A stretch of 64,000 nucleotides of DNA, taken from contig NZ_VWXX01000006.1 in NCBI RefSeq assembly GCF_008632335.1, positions 62,001 to 126,000 of the forward strand. Direction: 5' to 3'. The position numbers and the translations under genes were made by a program. Positions 11,607 to 19,730 of this stretch are shown here, in pieces. Position 1 is the stretch's first letter. Each line of letters starts with the position of its first letter. Under the pieces are notes generated by a model, which made no database searches, was not told where the DNA came from, and was given only the letters and a program-made list of their open reading frames with translations. The stretch comes from Thiohalocapsa marina. Lineage in GTDB: Bacteria; Pseudomonadota; Gammaproteobacteria; Chromatiales; Chromatiaceae.

Positions 11607-11626
11607 AGATAAGAATAAGTCGCATT
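11607..11626 (-). promoter_or_regulatory. Fur-box-like sequence
   Basis: Read on the minus strand, AATGCGACTTATTCTTATCT agrees at about 16 of 20 positions with the gammaproteobacterial Fur operator AATGAGAATTATTCTCATTT. It lies in an unusually AT-rich patch of an otherwise GC-rich interval. The nearest downstream minus-strand gene is the small secreted protein starting at 11453. The remaining sequence from 11454 to 12071 shows no gene I would support. Confidence 0.3.
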
Positions 11627-12071
11627 TATTATTTTTGCAACCGTTCTTGTGCATCGGTGTGCGAGCCTCGCCATGCCGGAACGCGAGGCTGACGACGACT
11701 GATCGGCGTCTCCCGAAGGTGCAGCCATGCCGTGACGCATGTGGCGAAGTGCCTGGGCGTCAAGCGTTTTGTTGGGCATTGGCGCAGCCCGTCCTGTTCC
11801 TGCGGCGGGACCCATGACGGCACATTCCAGCATCGCTTGAAGGATCAGGGACTCGGTGTCTGCGCCGCGTTGCTTGCCCTGAATGGACTGGAGTTGATCA
11901 GCGTTCGTTTTCCAGCGTCTTCTTCAGTGCGAACATCAACCTAGATCGCTTTTGTGTCCGTCCACGCATGGCCGGATCGCATTCCCGGCCCGGTTCTGTC
12001 GATCTGCGGCCCTCGGTGGGGCGTTGATCGGGCGACAGTTGCGCCGGCAGCGTACTGAGCATTGGTCGAAC

Positions 12072-13664
12072 TCAGTCGCGCGATGTCCAGCGCTTGAGCA
12101 TCGCGCTGGCGCTGCCGGCCAGCGTTTTCTTCACCAATCCACGGGTCTTGTCGACCACGGCCGGTACGCTGGTGACCGTATCGGCAGCGCGCTTGAACCA
12201 GCCATCCTTGGCCATGCCGCGCTCGAGTTGCTTCTGTTGCGCTTCGGGCAGCAGTTCGCGAATCGCCTGGTAGAGCCCGTCGCGATTCCAGATCGGCTCG
12301 CCTGGACGGATCGCGATCAGCGTTGCCTGGTGCGCGGGGCATGCCAGCTGCTGGCAGGCGGCGTCGCGCGCCTGGCGCATCTGCCGCTCTTTCAGGCGCT
12401 GTCCGGTCGCCAGGTCATAGGGCGGCTGCCATTCCCGCGGCGGGTCCAGTTGATCGGCATGGGTCAGCACCAGGACCCGCGGAATCCGCCGTTGCGTCCG
12501 GTCCTGCTGCGTCAGCGCATCGAGCGCGGCCAGCGCTGCTTGGTCTGCGGCTCGATCGGCCTGATTGGCGGCCGTCACCCAGAGCACCAAGTCACTCTTC
12601 GCGGCCTGGGCGAGCCAAGGCTGGCGCCGCCCGGCCTCCGCGCTTGGATCAACCCCCGGGCAATCGACCAGTACCAAGTCGCCGGTCTGCTCTGCCTGGA
12701 AGGCGTAGGCACGACAGCCATCGGTGGCCGCGGTCAGCAGCCCAACCGGTTCGCGCGCGTCCCCCAGCAGGGCATTCAGCAACGCCGATTTGCCGGCGTT
12801 GCGGCGACCGGCAATGAGCACCGTCAGCGGCGCTGATGGCCCGTCGGCCTCGGGGATCGGGGCGGTTGCCGGCAGCTCCTCGATCCGGCGCCGATAGCCA
12901 CCGGCGTAGAGCCTGATGGCGGACTCACCGACCTGTTCGACCAGGACCACCGCAATCTGCGCCTTGGCGTGAACGCTCAGTCCATCGAGCGCCTGGTCGA
13001 TCACCCGCCCACGCAACTCCGTGGTCATGGCGGCGGTCGGATTCACCCATTTCAGTAGCCGAACCACGCCCATCCACTTGCCCAGCGTCCCGCTCAAGCC
13101 CAGTCCCAGCATGACCCAGGACAGCTCGAGATGGCGCAGCAGCGGAACCTCCGCGACCAGGGTCTGGCGCAACCGCCGGCTGACATCTTCCAGCATCAAC
13201 AGCAGCTCGGGCAGGGTGAAACGCCACAGCGCCACCGCATCGCCTGGCGAATAGGCCTCGGCGACATCCTGCAGCGCCCCCAGCAGCAGCGTCGAGGCCG
13301 CGTTGGGCTGCCGCCAGACCTCGGCGGGCCGCGCCTCGATGTCCTCGACGCGAGCGCGCAGTCGTTGCCTCGCCTCCTGCTCGGCCTCCGAGGCGCCCGG
13401 CGAGGCGAGCGCTTCATGCCGCATCGGTGACGCGGTGCTCCGCGACAGGTGGCGCAGCAACAGCAACGCCAGCGCCAGCAACAACAGGCTTCCGCTCCAC
13501 CAATACCAGGCCCAGCCCTGTTGCACGATCAGCCAGACCCCCGCCCCCATGCCGATGATCCAGGGGATCAGGATCAGCAGCGCGATCAGCCCGAGCAGCG
13601 CCAGCTGGCGGCGGTGGTGATGGCGCAGCGCGCTCCACAGGGATGGGGTTGGCTTAGTGGTCAT
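12072..13664 (-). CDS. Membrane-anchored GTPase (second of a pair)
   Basis: Protein of 530 residues: two adjacent N-terminal membrane segments (about residues 18-65), a helical middle region, then a P-loop GTPase domain. GTPase motifs are IAGRRNAGKSALLNALLGD (G1), DCPGVDP (G3) and LVLTHADQL (THAD at the G4 position). Family resemblance is to the YeeP/YfjP-like 50S-ribosome-binding-type GTPases of the TRAFAC class; the substrate process is unknown. Its ATG at 13664 overlaps the end of the upstream GTPase gene by 11 bp, so the two proteins are probably made together and may act as a heteromeric pair at the membrane. Confidence 0.8.
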   Translation of the reverse strand: MTTKPTPSLWSALRHHHRRQLALLGLIALLILIPWIIGMGAGVWLIVQQGWAWYWWSGSLLLLALALLLLRHLSRSTASPMRHEALASPGASEAEQEARQRLRARVEDIEARPAEVWRQPNAASTLLLGALQDVAEAYSPGDAVALWRFTLPELLLMLEDVSRRLRQTLVAEVPLLRHLELSWVMLGLGLSGTLGKWMGVVRLLKWVNPTAAMTTELRGRVIDQALDGLSVHAKAQIAVVLVEQVGESAIRLYAGGYRRRIEELPATAPIPEADGPSAPLTVLIAGRRNAGKSALLNALLGDAREPVGLLTAATDGCRAYAFQAEQTGDLVLVDCPGVDPSAEAGRRQPWLAQAAKSDLVLWVTAANQADRAADQAALAALDALTQQDRTQRRIPRVLVLTHADQLDPPREWQPPYDLATGQRLKERQMRQARDAACQQLACPAHQATLIAIRPGEPIWNRDGLYQAIRELLPEAQQKQLERGMAKDGWFKRAADTVTSVPAVVDKTRGLVKKTLAGSASAMLKRWTSRD

Positions 13665-14862
13665 CAGCCTGGCGTGCCTGTTGTTTGAGGGTCTTGTGGC
13701 GACCTCGCGCCTCGCGCAGCGCCTGCCGATAGCGCTCGCGCAAGGCGGCCTGGTCTGGCTCCTCGCCGGCCAGCTTGGCACTGAAGTAATAAAGGCCCAC
13801 CTCACCGATCGCCCAGGTGATCGCAAAGGTCCAGGAGGCGACGATCGCGCTGCCCCAACCGAGGCCGAGCTTGAGCACCTGCTGCGCGCTCCAGCTGCCG
13901 CCAAAGGCGAGTAAGAAGCCCGAGCCAAGCGCGCCCACCAACTCTGCCCAGAGCCGTTTCCAATCCCCCGCGCAACCCAAGCGATGGGCGATGTTGGCGA
14001 CCATCGCCGCCTGCATGCTGGCCGAGACCATGCCTCCGGCCACCGGCACCGGCACCGCGTTCGCGGCCGCCGCCGCCAGCGACCAGGGCAGGATGATCCT
14101 CGCCCGAATCGCACCCGTGGCCGCGGGATCGGCGCGCAAGCGCGCCGAGACGCCGGGCAAGATCTGCTCGAGCAGATCCCAGAGCCGATCGGCGCCATAG
14201 TCGGTCGGCGCCACCCCCTGCTCCGGCCGGGTGAAGTCCAGGGGTACGAAAACCGGCGGCTCGCCCTTGATGCGCGCGAACAGTTGGCGCTGGGCAACCA
14301 AGGCCTGACTGAGTTCATGCGGCACGCCCGCGCGACGGGCGTCCGCATCAGTGCCGTCAAAGGGATAGGGCTCGGCATGGCGATCATGCTTGCCGTAGCG
14401 CCGGTGCAGACCGGTTTGAGCAACGAGCAGCGGCAGTGTCTTGCGTTGTCGGCGCGCTTGCGCCGCAACCTCGATGATCTCAGCGAGATCGAGATCATCG
14501 GCGCGTACCACGATCAGCAGCAGATGTGCCTGTTCCTGGGCCTGGGCAAGTTCATTCGTCGCATCATAGCCGGCGCAATCGGCAAGTCCGCGGGTATCGA
14601 GAAAACGCAGCACGGGCTGCTGCGCAGGGAAGGCATAGAGCCGGCTCTCCTTGGTCATCGGCAGATAACCGCGACCAACCTCATCATGCCCCTGGCCGGT
14701 CAGTTCAGCGACGATGCTGGTCTTACCCGCCTGCGTCTTGCCGAGCAGCCACAGGATCGGCGCCTCGGCATCCACCCATGCCCGCGCTCGCGCGAGCCCC
14801 GTTGGTTCGTGCATCTCGATCAGCATCCCCAGTCCTACCTTATCCAGTCCCTGCTGCGGCAT
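13654..14862 (-). CDS. GTPase with DUF697-like membrane domain (first of a pair)
   Basis: Protein of ~402 residues. An N-terminal GTPase domain carries G1 LLGKTQAGKTSIV (residues ~39-51) and G3 FLDTRGLAD. At the G4 position it has AQTGLH instead of NKxD, a substitution I associate with GTPases carrying a C-terminal DUF697 domain. The C-terminal half has hydrophobic glycine/alanine-rich helices (AAAANAVPVPVAGGMVSAS and a later pair) like DUF697/YcjF. Start choice is uncertain: ATG 14862 is used here; TTG 14895 and a later ATG (MLIEMHEP, preceded by AGGA) are alternatives. It overlaps the second GTPase by 11 bp. Confidence 0.8.
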   Translation of the reverse strand: MPQQGLDKVGLGMLIEMHEPTGLARARAWVDAEAPILWLLGKTQAGKTSIVAELTGQGHDEVGRGYLPMTKESRLYAFPAQQPVLRFLDTRGLADCAGYDATNELAQAQEQAHLLLIVVRADDLDLAEIIEVAAQARRQRKTLPLLVAQTGLHRRYGKHDRHAEPYPFDGTDADARRAGVPHELSQALVAQRQLFARIKGEPPVFVPLDFTRPEQGVAPTDYGADRLWDLLEQILPGVSARLRADPAATGAIRARIILPWSLAAAAANAVPVPVAGGMVSASMQAAMVANIAHRLGCAGDWKRLWAELVGALGSGFLLAFGGSWSAQQVLKLGLGWGSAIVASWTFAITWAIGEVGLYYFSAKLAGEEPDQAALRERYRQALREARGRHKTLKQQARQADDH

Positions 14863-14997
14863 CTCGGTGACGCGGATCTTTTCCCATCGACCCAAGGGGC
14901 GATTTGAACACGAAAGGAATGAAAACCGAATACATTATTGATTGCCCGGGAACGCTAGCACATGTCAGCCGATCACACAACGGCGCTGTCCCTCTAG

Positions 14998-15055
14998 GGA
15001 GACGCTGATCTCTTGGCCTCCCTGATCCGGGCCGGGCCAAAGATCAGCATTATCC
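14998..15055. repeat. Palindromic MITE-like element, copy 2 (short form)
   Basis: A 58-bp palindrome: GGAGACGCTGATC..TTGGCC at the left and GGCCAAAGATCAGCATTATCC at the right, matching the ends and first hairpin of the copies at 10661 and 43176 but lacking their second hairpin. It sits in the 390-bp gap between the divergent GTPase pair and hupK, in which I see no gene. Confidence 0.65.
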
Positions 15056-15251
15056 TACGAGCGTGCTTCCGGGGGGATTCGCTGTGAGCGCGCGGAGGTC
15101 ATCGGGTGTTCAAGACGGGCGTGGAAAACACAGGCAGAGTAGGGGCTTGGCAGTTCGTGCAGAGCGACGATGCGATGTAGGATGCGTTGGTGACAGCAGG
15201 GGGTCCGGTTGCCGCCGAGGTGGGCTGAGGAGCAGCGCGCAGGTGAGCAGC

Positions 15252-16544
15252 ATGACTGATTTTGGCGGCAAACTCGACATCGCCTTGACGCGCCATCGGG
15301 ACAGGGTTTGGGTGGCGATCCGCTCCAGCCGCCCGGTGACCGCGGCGGGCGTCTTTGCCGACAAGACTGTGCTTGCGGCAACGGCGCAACTGCCGACCTT
15401 GTACAGCGTTTGCGCCACGGCTCAGGCCCAGGCCGGGGCCTTGGCCTGCGAGGCGGCGATGGGGCTTGCGGCGTCGGCGGGCGCGCAGCGGCGACGGCAG
15501 TGGTTGCTGGCGGCGGAGACGGCGAAGGAGCATTTCTGGCGGCTGCTGCTGGATTGGCCCGCCGCGCTGGACCTGGGGGCCGATGCGGCGTCGATGGCGC
15601 TGGTCATGCGCGCCTACCGGAGCCTGCGCGGGGCGCTGACCGCAGAGGGCGATCCCTTCAGGCCTGGCACCGATGACCGACCGGGTTCCCTGGAGGCCGG
15701 GCAGGCTTCGGCGCAGGCCGAAAACGCCTCAGCTGCGCTGGCAGCGTTGGCCTCGGGGCGCATCTTCGGCATGGACGCCCGGCGATGGCTGGAGCGAACG
15801 GACTCCGCTGCAGGGCTCATGGCCTGGTCGGGTGTGACGAACACCGGCGCGGCGGTCCTGGTACGCACGTTGCTCAAGCGCGGTCTTGCGGGGCTGGGGC
15901 GCAATGGGATCGGCGTGCTGCCGGCCTTGTCCGCCGAAGCGCTGTCGGTGCCGTTGTCCGCTGCCGATGCTGCGGCATTCGTCGCGGCACCTTGCTGGCC
16001 GCCGACGGCGGACGGGCCGGCGCTGGAGACGACGCCCTTCGCGCGCTGCCGAAAACAGCCGTTGGTGGCCGAGCTGACCACCCGTTATGGTAACGGCTTG
16101 CTGCCAAGGCTGGCTGCGTTGCTGGTGGAACTGGCGGAGGTTGCAACGACATTGGCAAACTCGGGACCGATACCGGGCTGGCTGGAGACCTCTGCCGGCG
16201 CTGCGTCGGCCGCTGAGACCGATAGCGGGCGCACTGCCGTGGGCGCTGATGCGGGTGTTGGCCCCATTTCTGACGCGAGTTCTGACATGAGTTCTGGCTT
16301 GAGCGCTGGCGTCGGAGTGGTGCAGGCCGCCCGGGGTCTGCTGGTGCATCGGGTTGCAATCGAAGAGGCCCAAGTGCGAAGCTGGCGCATCCTGGCGCCG
16401 ACGGAATGGAATTTCCATCCGCGGGGCGTGGTCGCTGCCGGCCTTGCCGCCCTGGACCCGGAAGATCCGGCACTGCGGCTACAGGCGACGCTGTATTGCA
16501 TCGCCGTCGATCCCTGTGTGGATTTCACGTTGTCGGTGAGCTGA
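15252..16544 (+). CDS. hupK: HupK, [NiFe]-hydrogenase maturation protein (degenerate large-subunit paralogue)
   Basis: Protein of 430 residues related to the hydrogenase large subunit but without its active site. The C-terminal part keeps large-subunit blocks (ARGLLVHRVAIEEAQVRSWRILAPTEWNFHPRG), yet the final motif reads AVDPCVDFTLSVS where active subunits have DPCxxCxxH, and no N-terminal RxCGxC motif is visible. HupK proteins are thought to help assemble or hold the NiFe(CN)2CO cofactor before it reaches the real large subunit. It heads the run hupK-hypC-hypD-hypE, with no structural hydrogenase genes in the window. The start is the ATG of MTDFGGKL; a GTG three codons upstream is possible. 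Confidence 0.82.
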   Translation: MTDFGGKLDIALTRHRDRVWVAIRSSRPVTAAGVFADKTVLAATAQLPTLYSVCATAQAQAGALACEAAMGLAASAGAQRRRQWLLAAETAKEHFWRLLLDWPAALDLGADAASMALVMRAYRSLRGALTAEGDPFRPGTDDRPGSLEAGQASAQAENASAALAALASGRIFGMDARRWLERTDSAAGLMAWSGVTNTGAAVLVRTLLKRGLAGLGRNGIGVLPALSAEALSVPLSAADAAAFVAAPCWPPTADGPALETTPFARCRKQPLVAELTTRYGNGLLPRLAALLVELAEVATTLANSGPIPGWLETSAGAASAAETDSGRTAVGADAGVGPISDASSDMSSGLSAGVGVVQAARGLLVHRVAIEEAQVRSWRILAPTEWNFHPRGVVAAGLAALDPEDPALRLQATLYCIAVDPCVDFTLSVS

Positions 16545-16647
16545 ACGCTCAGCCAGATACCATTGGTGTTCGACCTTAACCCGCAACAACCGAACACGCG
16601 TCTGCAATCAGGAATCGATCTCGATCGCTGCCCCGGAGCCTGCTGCC

Positions 16648-16893
16648 ATGTGTCTTGCCATCCCTGCCCAGATCCTGGACCTCGATCCGGCCACGGACAG
16701 CGCCACCGTCTCCCTCGGCGGCGTGCGCAAATCGGTGTCCGTGGCACTGGTGGAAGACGTCGCCGTCGGCGATTATGTGCTGGTGCATGTGGGCTACGCC
16801 CTGAACCGGATCAGCCCGCAGGAGGCCGAACGCACGCTGGCGCTGATCCGCGAGGCGGGCGCGCTGGATGCCGAGGCCGCGCCCGGGGCCTGA
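16648..16893 (+). CDS. hypC: Hydrogenase maturation chaperone HypC
   Basis: Small chaperone of 81 residues that works with HypD in making and delivering the Fe(CN)2CO group to the hydrogenase large-subunit precursor. The essential N-terminal MCLAIP motif with Cys2 is present, followed by the family barrel (VSLGGVRKSVSVALVEDVAVGDYVLVHVGYALNRI). GGAG precedes the ATG. Its last eight codons and stop lie inside a 57-bp tandem duplication. Confidence 0.95.
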   Translation: MCLAIPAQILDLDPATDSATVSLGGVRKSVSVALVEDVAVGDYVLVHVGYALNRISPQEAERTLALIREAGALDAEAAPGA

Positions 16894-16988
16894 CGGTACC
16901 CGGCGCCACGCCCGACGCCGCAGGATGCCGAGGCCGCGCCTGAGGCCTGACGGTACCCGGCGCCACGCCCGACGCCGCAGGATGCCGA
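16867..16988. repeat. 57-bp tandem duplication over the hypC stop codon
   Basis: Two copies of a 57-bp unit (16867-16923 and 16924-16980) differ at two bases, and an 8-bp start of a third follows at 16981. The unit begins in the last codons of hypC and includes its stop and the downstream spacer, so the second copy carries a spare hypC tail (DAEAAPEA-stop). The unit length equals 19 codons. Confidence 0.9.
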
Positions 16989-17016
16989 CAACGGTGCCGA
17001 TGAGGAGACGCTGGCC

Positions 17017-18219
17017 ATGAGATACATCGACGAATTCCGCGACGGTGCGCTGGCGCGGCGGCTTGCCGCCACCATCGCCGCGGAGGTGGATCCGTCGCGG
17101 GACTACCGGCTGATGGAATTCTGCGGCGGCCACACCCATGCCATCTTCCGCTATGGCGTGCAGGACCTGATGCCGCCCAACCTGCGCTTTGCCCACGGCC
17201 CCGGCTGCCCGGTGTGCGTGCTGCCGATGGCCCGCATCGATCAGGCCATCGCCATGGCGGAACAGCACGGCGTGACCCTCTGTACCTACGGCGACCTGAT
17301 GCGGGTGCCTGCGAGCGGGCGCCGGACCCTGCTGAAGGCCAAGGCGGACGGCGCCGACATCCGCATGATCTACTCCACTCAGGATGCCCTGGCCATCGCC
17401 CGCACCGAGGCGGGGCGGCAGGTGGTGCTGTTCGCCATCGGCTTCGAGACCACCACGCCGCCCACGGCGGTGGCGCTGAAGCAGGCCCGCGCCGAGGGGC
17501 TGCGCAACTTCTCGGTGTTCTGCAACCATGTGCTGACGCCGCCGGCGCTGGAGACCATCCTGGCCGCCTCCGGCAATGACGGCGGCGACGGCGACATCGG
17601 AACAGTGGCGCTGGACGGCATCCTCGGCCCCAGCCATGTCAGCACCATCATCGGCAGCCGGCCCTACGAGTTCGTGCCGGCGCGTTTCGGCACGCCGGTG
17701 GTCATCGCCGGCTTCGAGCCGCTGGACGTGATGCAGAGCGCGCTGATGCTGGTTCGCCAGATCAACGCCGGCGTCGCCCGGGTCGAAAACCAGTACACCC
17801 GCGCCGTGACCCGCGATGGCAATGCCAGGGCCCAGGCGCTGATGGCCGAGACCTTCGGTCCCAGGGACCGGTTCGAATGGCGCGGTCTGGGGCACTTGCC
17901 CCACAGCGCCCTGCGCGTGGCCGATGCCTATGCCGAGTTCGATGCGGAGCAACGCTTTCCGGTAGCCACCGGCAATGGCCGGGAGATCCGGGGCTGCGAA
18001 TGCCCGAGCGTGCTGCGCGGACTGCTGGAGCCCACGGACTGCAAGCTGTTCGGCAGCGTGTGCACGCCGGAGAATCCCATGGGCGCCTGCATGGTGTCGT
18101 CCGAGGGGGCCTGCGCCGCCTACTGGAGTTATGGACGACTGCGTCACGGGCGTGCCGGCGATGCCATCAGGGGCGATGTCGACGCTGCCGCCGGCAGCAA
18201 CGCGGAGGCCAGCCCGTGA
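17017..18219 (+). CDS. hypD: Hydrogenase maturation protein HypD
   Basis: Fe-S scaffold protein of 400 residues on which the Fe(CN)2CO centre of [NiFe]-hydrogenase is built together with HypC and HypE. Conserved blocks are visible: MEFCGGHTHAIFRYG, HGPGCPVCVLP, AIGFETTTPPTA, and the C-terminal cysteine-rich CECPSVLRG ... CKLFGSVCTPENPMGACMVSSEGAC region that holds the [4Fe-4S] cluster. A short Asp/Gly insert (NDGGDGD) follows the NHVLTPPAL block. The stop overlaps the GTG start of hypE. Confidence 0.96.
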   Translation: MRYIDEFRDGALARRLAATIAAEVDPSRDYRLMEFCGGHTHAIFRYGVQDLMPPNLRFAHGPGCPVCVLPMARIDQAIAMAEQHGVTLCTYGDLMRVPASGRRTLLKAKADGADIRMIYSTQDALAIARTEAGRQVVLFAIGFETTTPPTAVALKQARAEGLRNFSVFCNHVLTPPALETILAASGNDGGDGDIGTVALDGILGPSHVSTIIGSRPYEFVPARFGTPVVIAGFEPLDVMQSALMLVRQINAGVARVENQYTRAVTRDGNARAQALMAETFGPRDRFEWRGLGHLPHSALRVADAYAEFDAEQRFPVATGNGREIRGCECPSVLRGLLEPTDCKLFGSVCTPENPMGACMVSSEGACAAYWSYGRLRHGRAGDAIRGDVDAAAGSNAEASP

Positions 18220-19274
18220 GCGCAACGGACGTGACCCGCCGCCGCTTCACCGGCCAGCTCGACCTGGAGCATGGCAGCGTCGACCTGACCCACGGTAGCG
18301 GCGGTCGCGCCATGGCCCAGCTCATCGACGAGCTGTTCCGTCGCCACCTGGACAACGCGTTGCTGGCCCAGGGCAACGACCAGGCGCTGTTCCAGCCGCC
18401 GCCGGGGCGGCTGGCCATCAGCACCGATGGCCATGTGATCGCGCCGCTGTTCTTCCCCGGCGGCGACATCGGCTGCCTGGCCGTGCATGGAACCGTCAAC
18501 GATGTCGCCATGTCCGGTGCGCGGCCGCTCTACCTGGCGGCGGGGTTCATCCTGGAAGAGGGGCTGCCCCTGGCGGACCTGGCGCGCATCGTCCGCAGCA
18601 TGGCCCAGGCCGCCAACGAGGCCGGCGTGGCGGTGGTCACCGGCGACACCAAGGTGGTGGAGCGGGGCAAGGGCGACGGCTGTTTCATCACCACCACCGG
18701 CGTTGGCGTGGTGCCGGACGGTATCGACATCTCAGGCGACCGGGCCGTCCCCGGCGACGCCATCCTGGTCAGCGGCTGCCTGGGCGATCACGGCGTGGCC
18801 ATCATGTCCCGGCGCGAGAACCTGGGCTTCGAGACCGAGATCGCGTCGGATACCGCCGCGCTGCACGACCTGGTGGCGGCCATGATCGCCGCCGTACCGG
18901 AGATCCACTGCCTGCGCGACCCCACCCGCGGCGGCCTGGCGACCACGCTGAACGAGCTGGCGTTGCAGTCAGGCGTGGGCATGCGCATCCACGAGCCGGC
19001 CATCCCCGTGCGCCCGGAGGTGGCCGCCGCCTGCGAGCTGCTGGGCCTGGACCCGCTCTACGTCGCCAACGAGGGCAAGCTGGTGGCCATCTGCCCCGCC
19101 GAGCGGGCCGACACCTTGCTGATGGCCATGCGGTCGCACCCCAAGGGCCGGGATGCCGCCATCATCGGCCAGGTGATCGAGGATCCGCACCGCTTCGTGC
19201 AGATGGAGACCGCCTTCGGCGGCAGCCGCATCGTCGACTGGCTGGCCGGGGAGCAGTTGCCGCGCATCTGCTGA
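18216..19274 (+). CDS. hypE: Hydrogenase maturation protein HypE
   Basis: Protein of 352 residues of the PurM/SelD-like fold that dehydrates a thiocarbamate on its C-terminal cysteine to thiocyanate, supplying the cyanide ligands of the NiFe centre. The C-terminus ends PRIC, the required carbamoylated cysteine. The N-terminal LTHGSGGRAM motif and the GDTKVVERGKGDG nucleotide-binding block are present. The GTG start at 18216 overlaps the hypD stop (GTGA) and gives the family N-terminus. HypF, HypA and HypB are not in the window. Confidence 0.96.
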   Translation: MSATDVTRRRFTGQLDLEHGSVDLTHGSGGRAMAQLIDELFRRHLDNALLAQGNDQALFQPPPGRLAISTDGHVIAPLFFPGGDIGCLAVHGTVNDVAMSGARPLYLAAGFILEEGLPLADLARIVRSMAQAANEAGVAVVTGDTKVVERGKGDGCFITTTGVGVVPDGIDISGDRAVPGDAILVSGCLGDHGVAIMSRRENLGFETEIASDTAALHDLVAAMIAAVPEIHCLRDPTRGGLATTLNELALQSGVGMRIHEPAIPVRPEVAAACELLGLDPLYVANEGKLVAICPAERADTLLMAMRSHPKGRDAAIIGQVIEDPHRFVQMETAFGGSRIVDWLAGEQLPRIC

Positions 19275-19345
19275 GACGCTTCTCGCCCGACGAGCTCGAT
19301 CAACTGCCAAAGCCGCTGTATCAGTTCCTCTCGGTCAGCGTTCAC
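19275..19345 (-). pseudogene. Truncated start of a partner gene after the nucleotidyltransferase
   Basis: A GTG at 19345 overlaps the stop of the upstream nucleotidyltransferase gene (GTGA) and opens a frame reading MNADREELIQRLWQLIELVG. After ~24 codons it runs antisense into hypE, where it cannot be the same gene. The coupled start looks like the remnant of the second gene of a two-gene cassette, cut off at the hypE junction. The assignment is inference. Confidence 0.35.
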
Positions 19346-19707
19346 AGCAAGACCCCCGTGCGCAGTGCCTCGTCGTCGATCGGGCGCGATGGCCGATCGC
19401 GCCGTCTGGTCAGGATGTCGATGCGCTGCTCACCCAGTTCCATCTGTAGTTCGGCGTTCATTCGCAGCGTTCGGCCCAGCAAGTCATCCAGATCCTCTGT
19501 GGGCTCGATGTAGAGGTCGATGTCACCGCCGCGCCGGGATGGATCGATCCGCGAGCCGAAGAGTCGCACCCGTGCGTCAGGGCCGAAATGTCTGGCAGTC
19601 GCGCGACGAATGGCCACAATGAACTCGGGGGCAAGACGGACGCGTTGCCGCTGCTGACTGGTGCGATCACGGGCATATTTATCCTGCTCGATCATGCGAT
19701 TACCCAT
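19342..19707 (-). CDS. MNT-type nucleotidyltransferase domain protein
   Basis: Protein of 121 residues with the minimal nucleotidyltransferase signature: LFGSR at residues ~69-73, then GGDIDLYIE with the paired catalytic aspartates. Such small proteins are usually half of two-gene MNT/HEPN-type modules, where the nucleotidyltransferase acts as antitoxin by AMPylating its partner. Here only the truncated beginning of a coupled second gene is visible downstream, so the module looks broken. It lies 23 bp after the metallo-hydrolase gene on the same strand. ATG 19695 is an alternative start. Confidence 0.8.
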   Translation of the reverse strand: MGNRMIEQDKYARDRTSQQRQRVRLAPEFIVAIRRATARHFGPDARVRLFGSRIDPSRRGGDIDLYIEPTEDLDDLLGRTLRMNAELQMELGEQRIDILTRRRDRPSRPIDDEALRTGVLL

Positions 19708-19730
19708 CCGGCCACCGGCGACCCGTCGGC

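Noticed and set aside
11454-12071. Several short frames of 60-130 codons
   Set aside because: None has a ribosome site with protein-like composition or a recognisable motif.
13665-14498. An upstream extension of the second GTPase frame
   Set aside because: It overlaps the first GTPase in another frame and reads as Arg/Ser/Pro-rich noise; the ATG at 13664 marks the real start.
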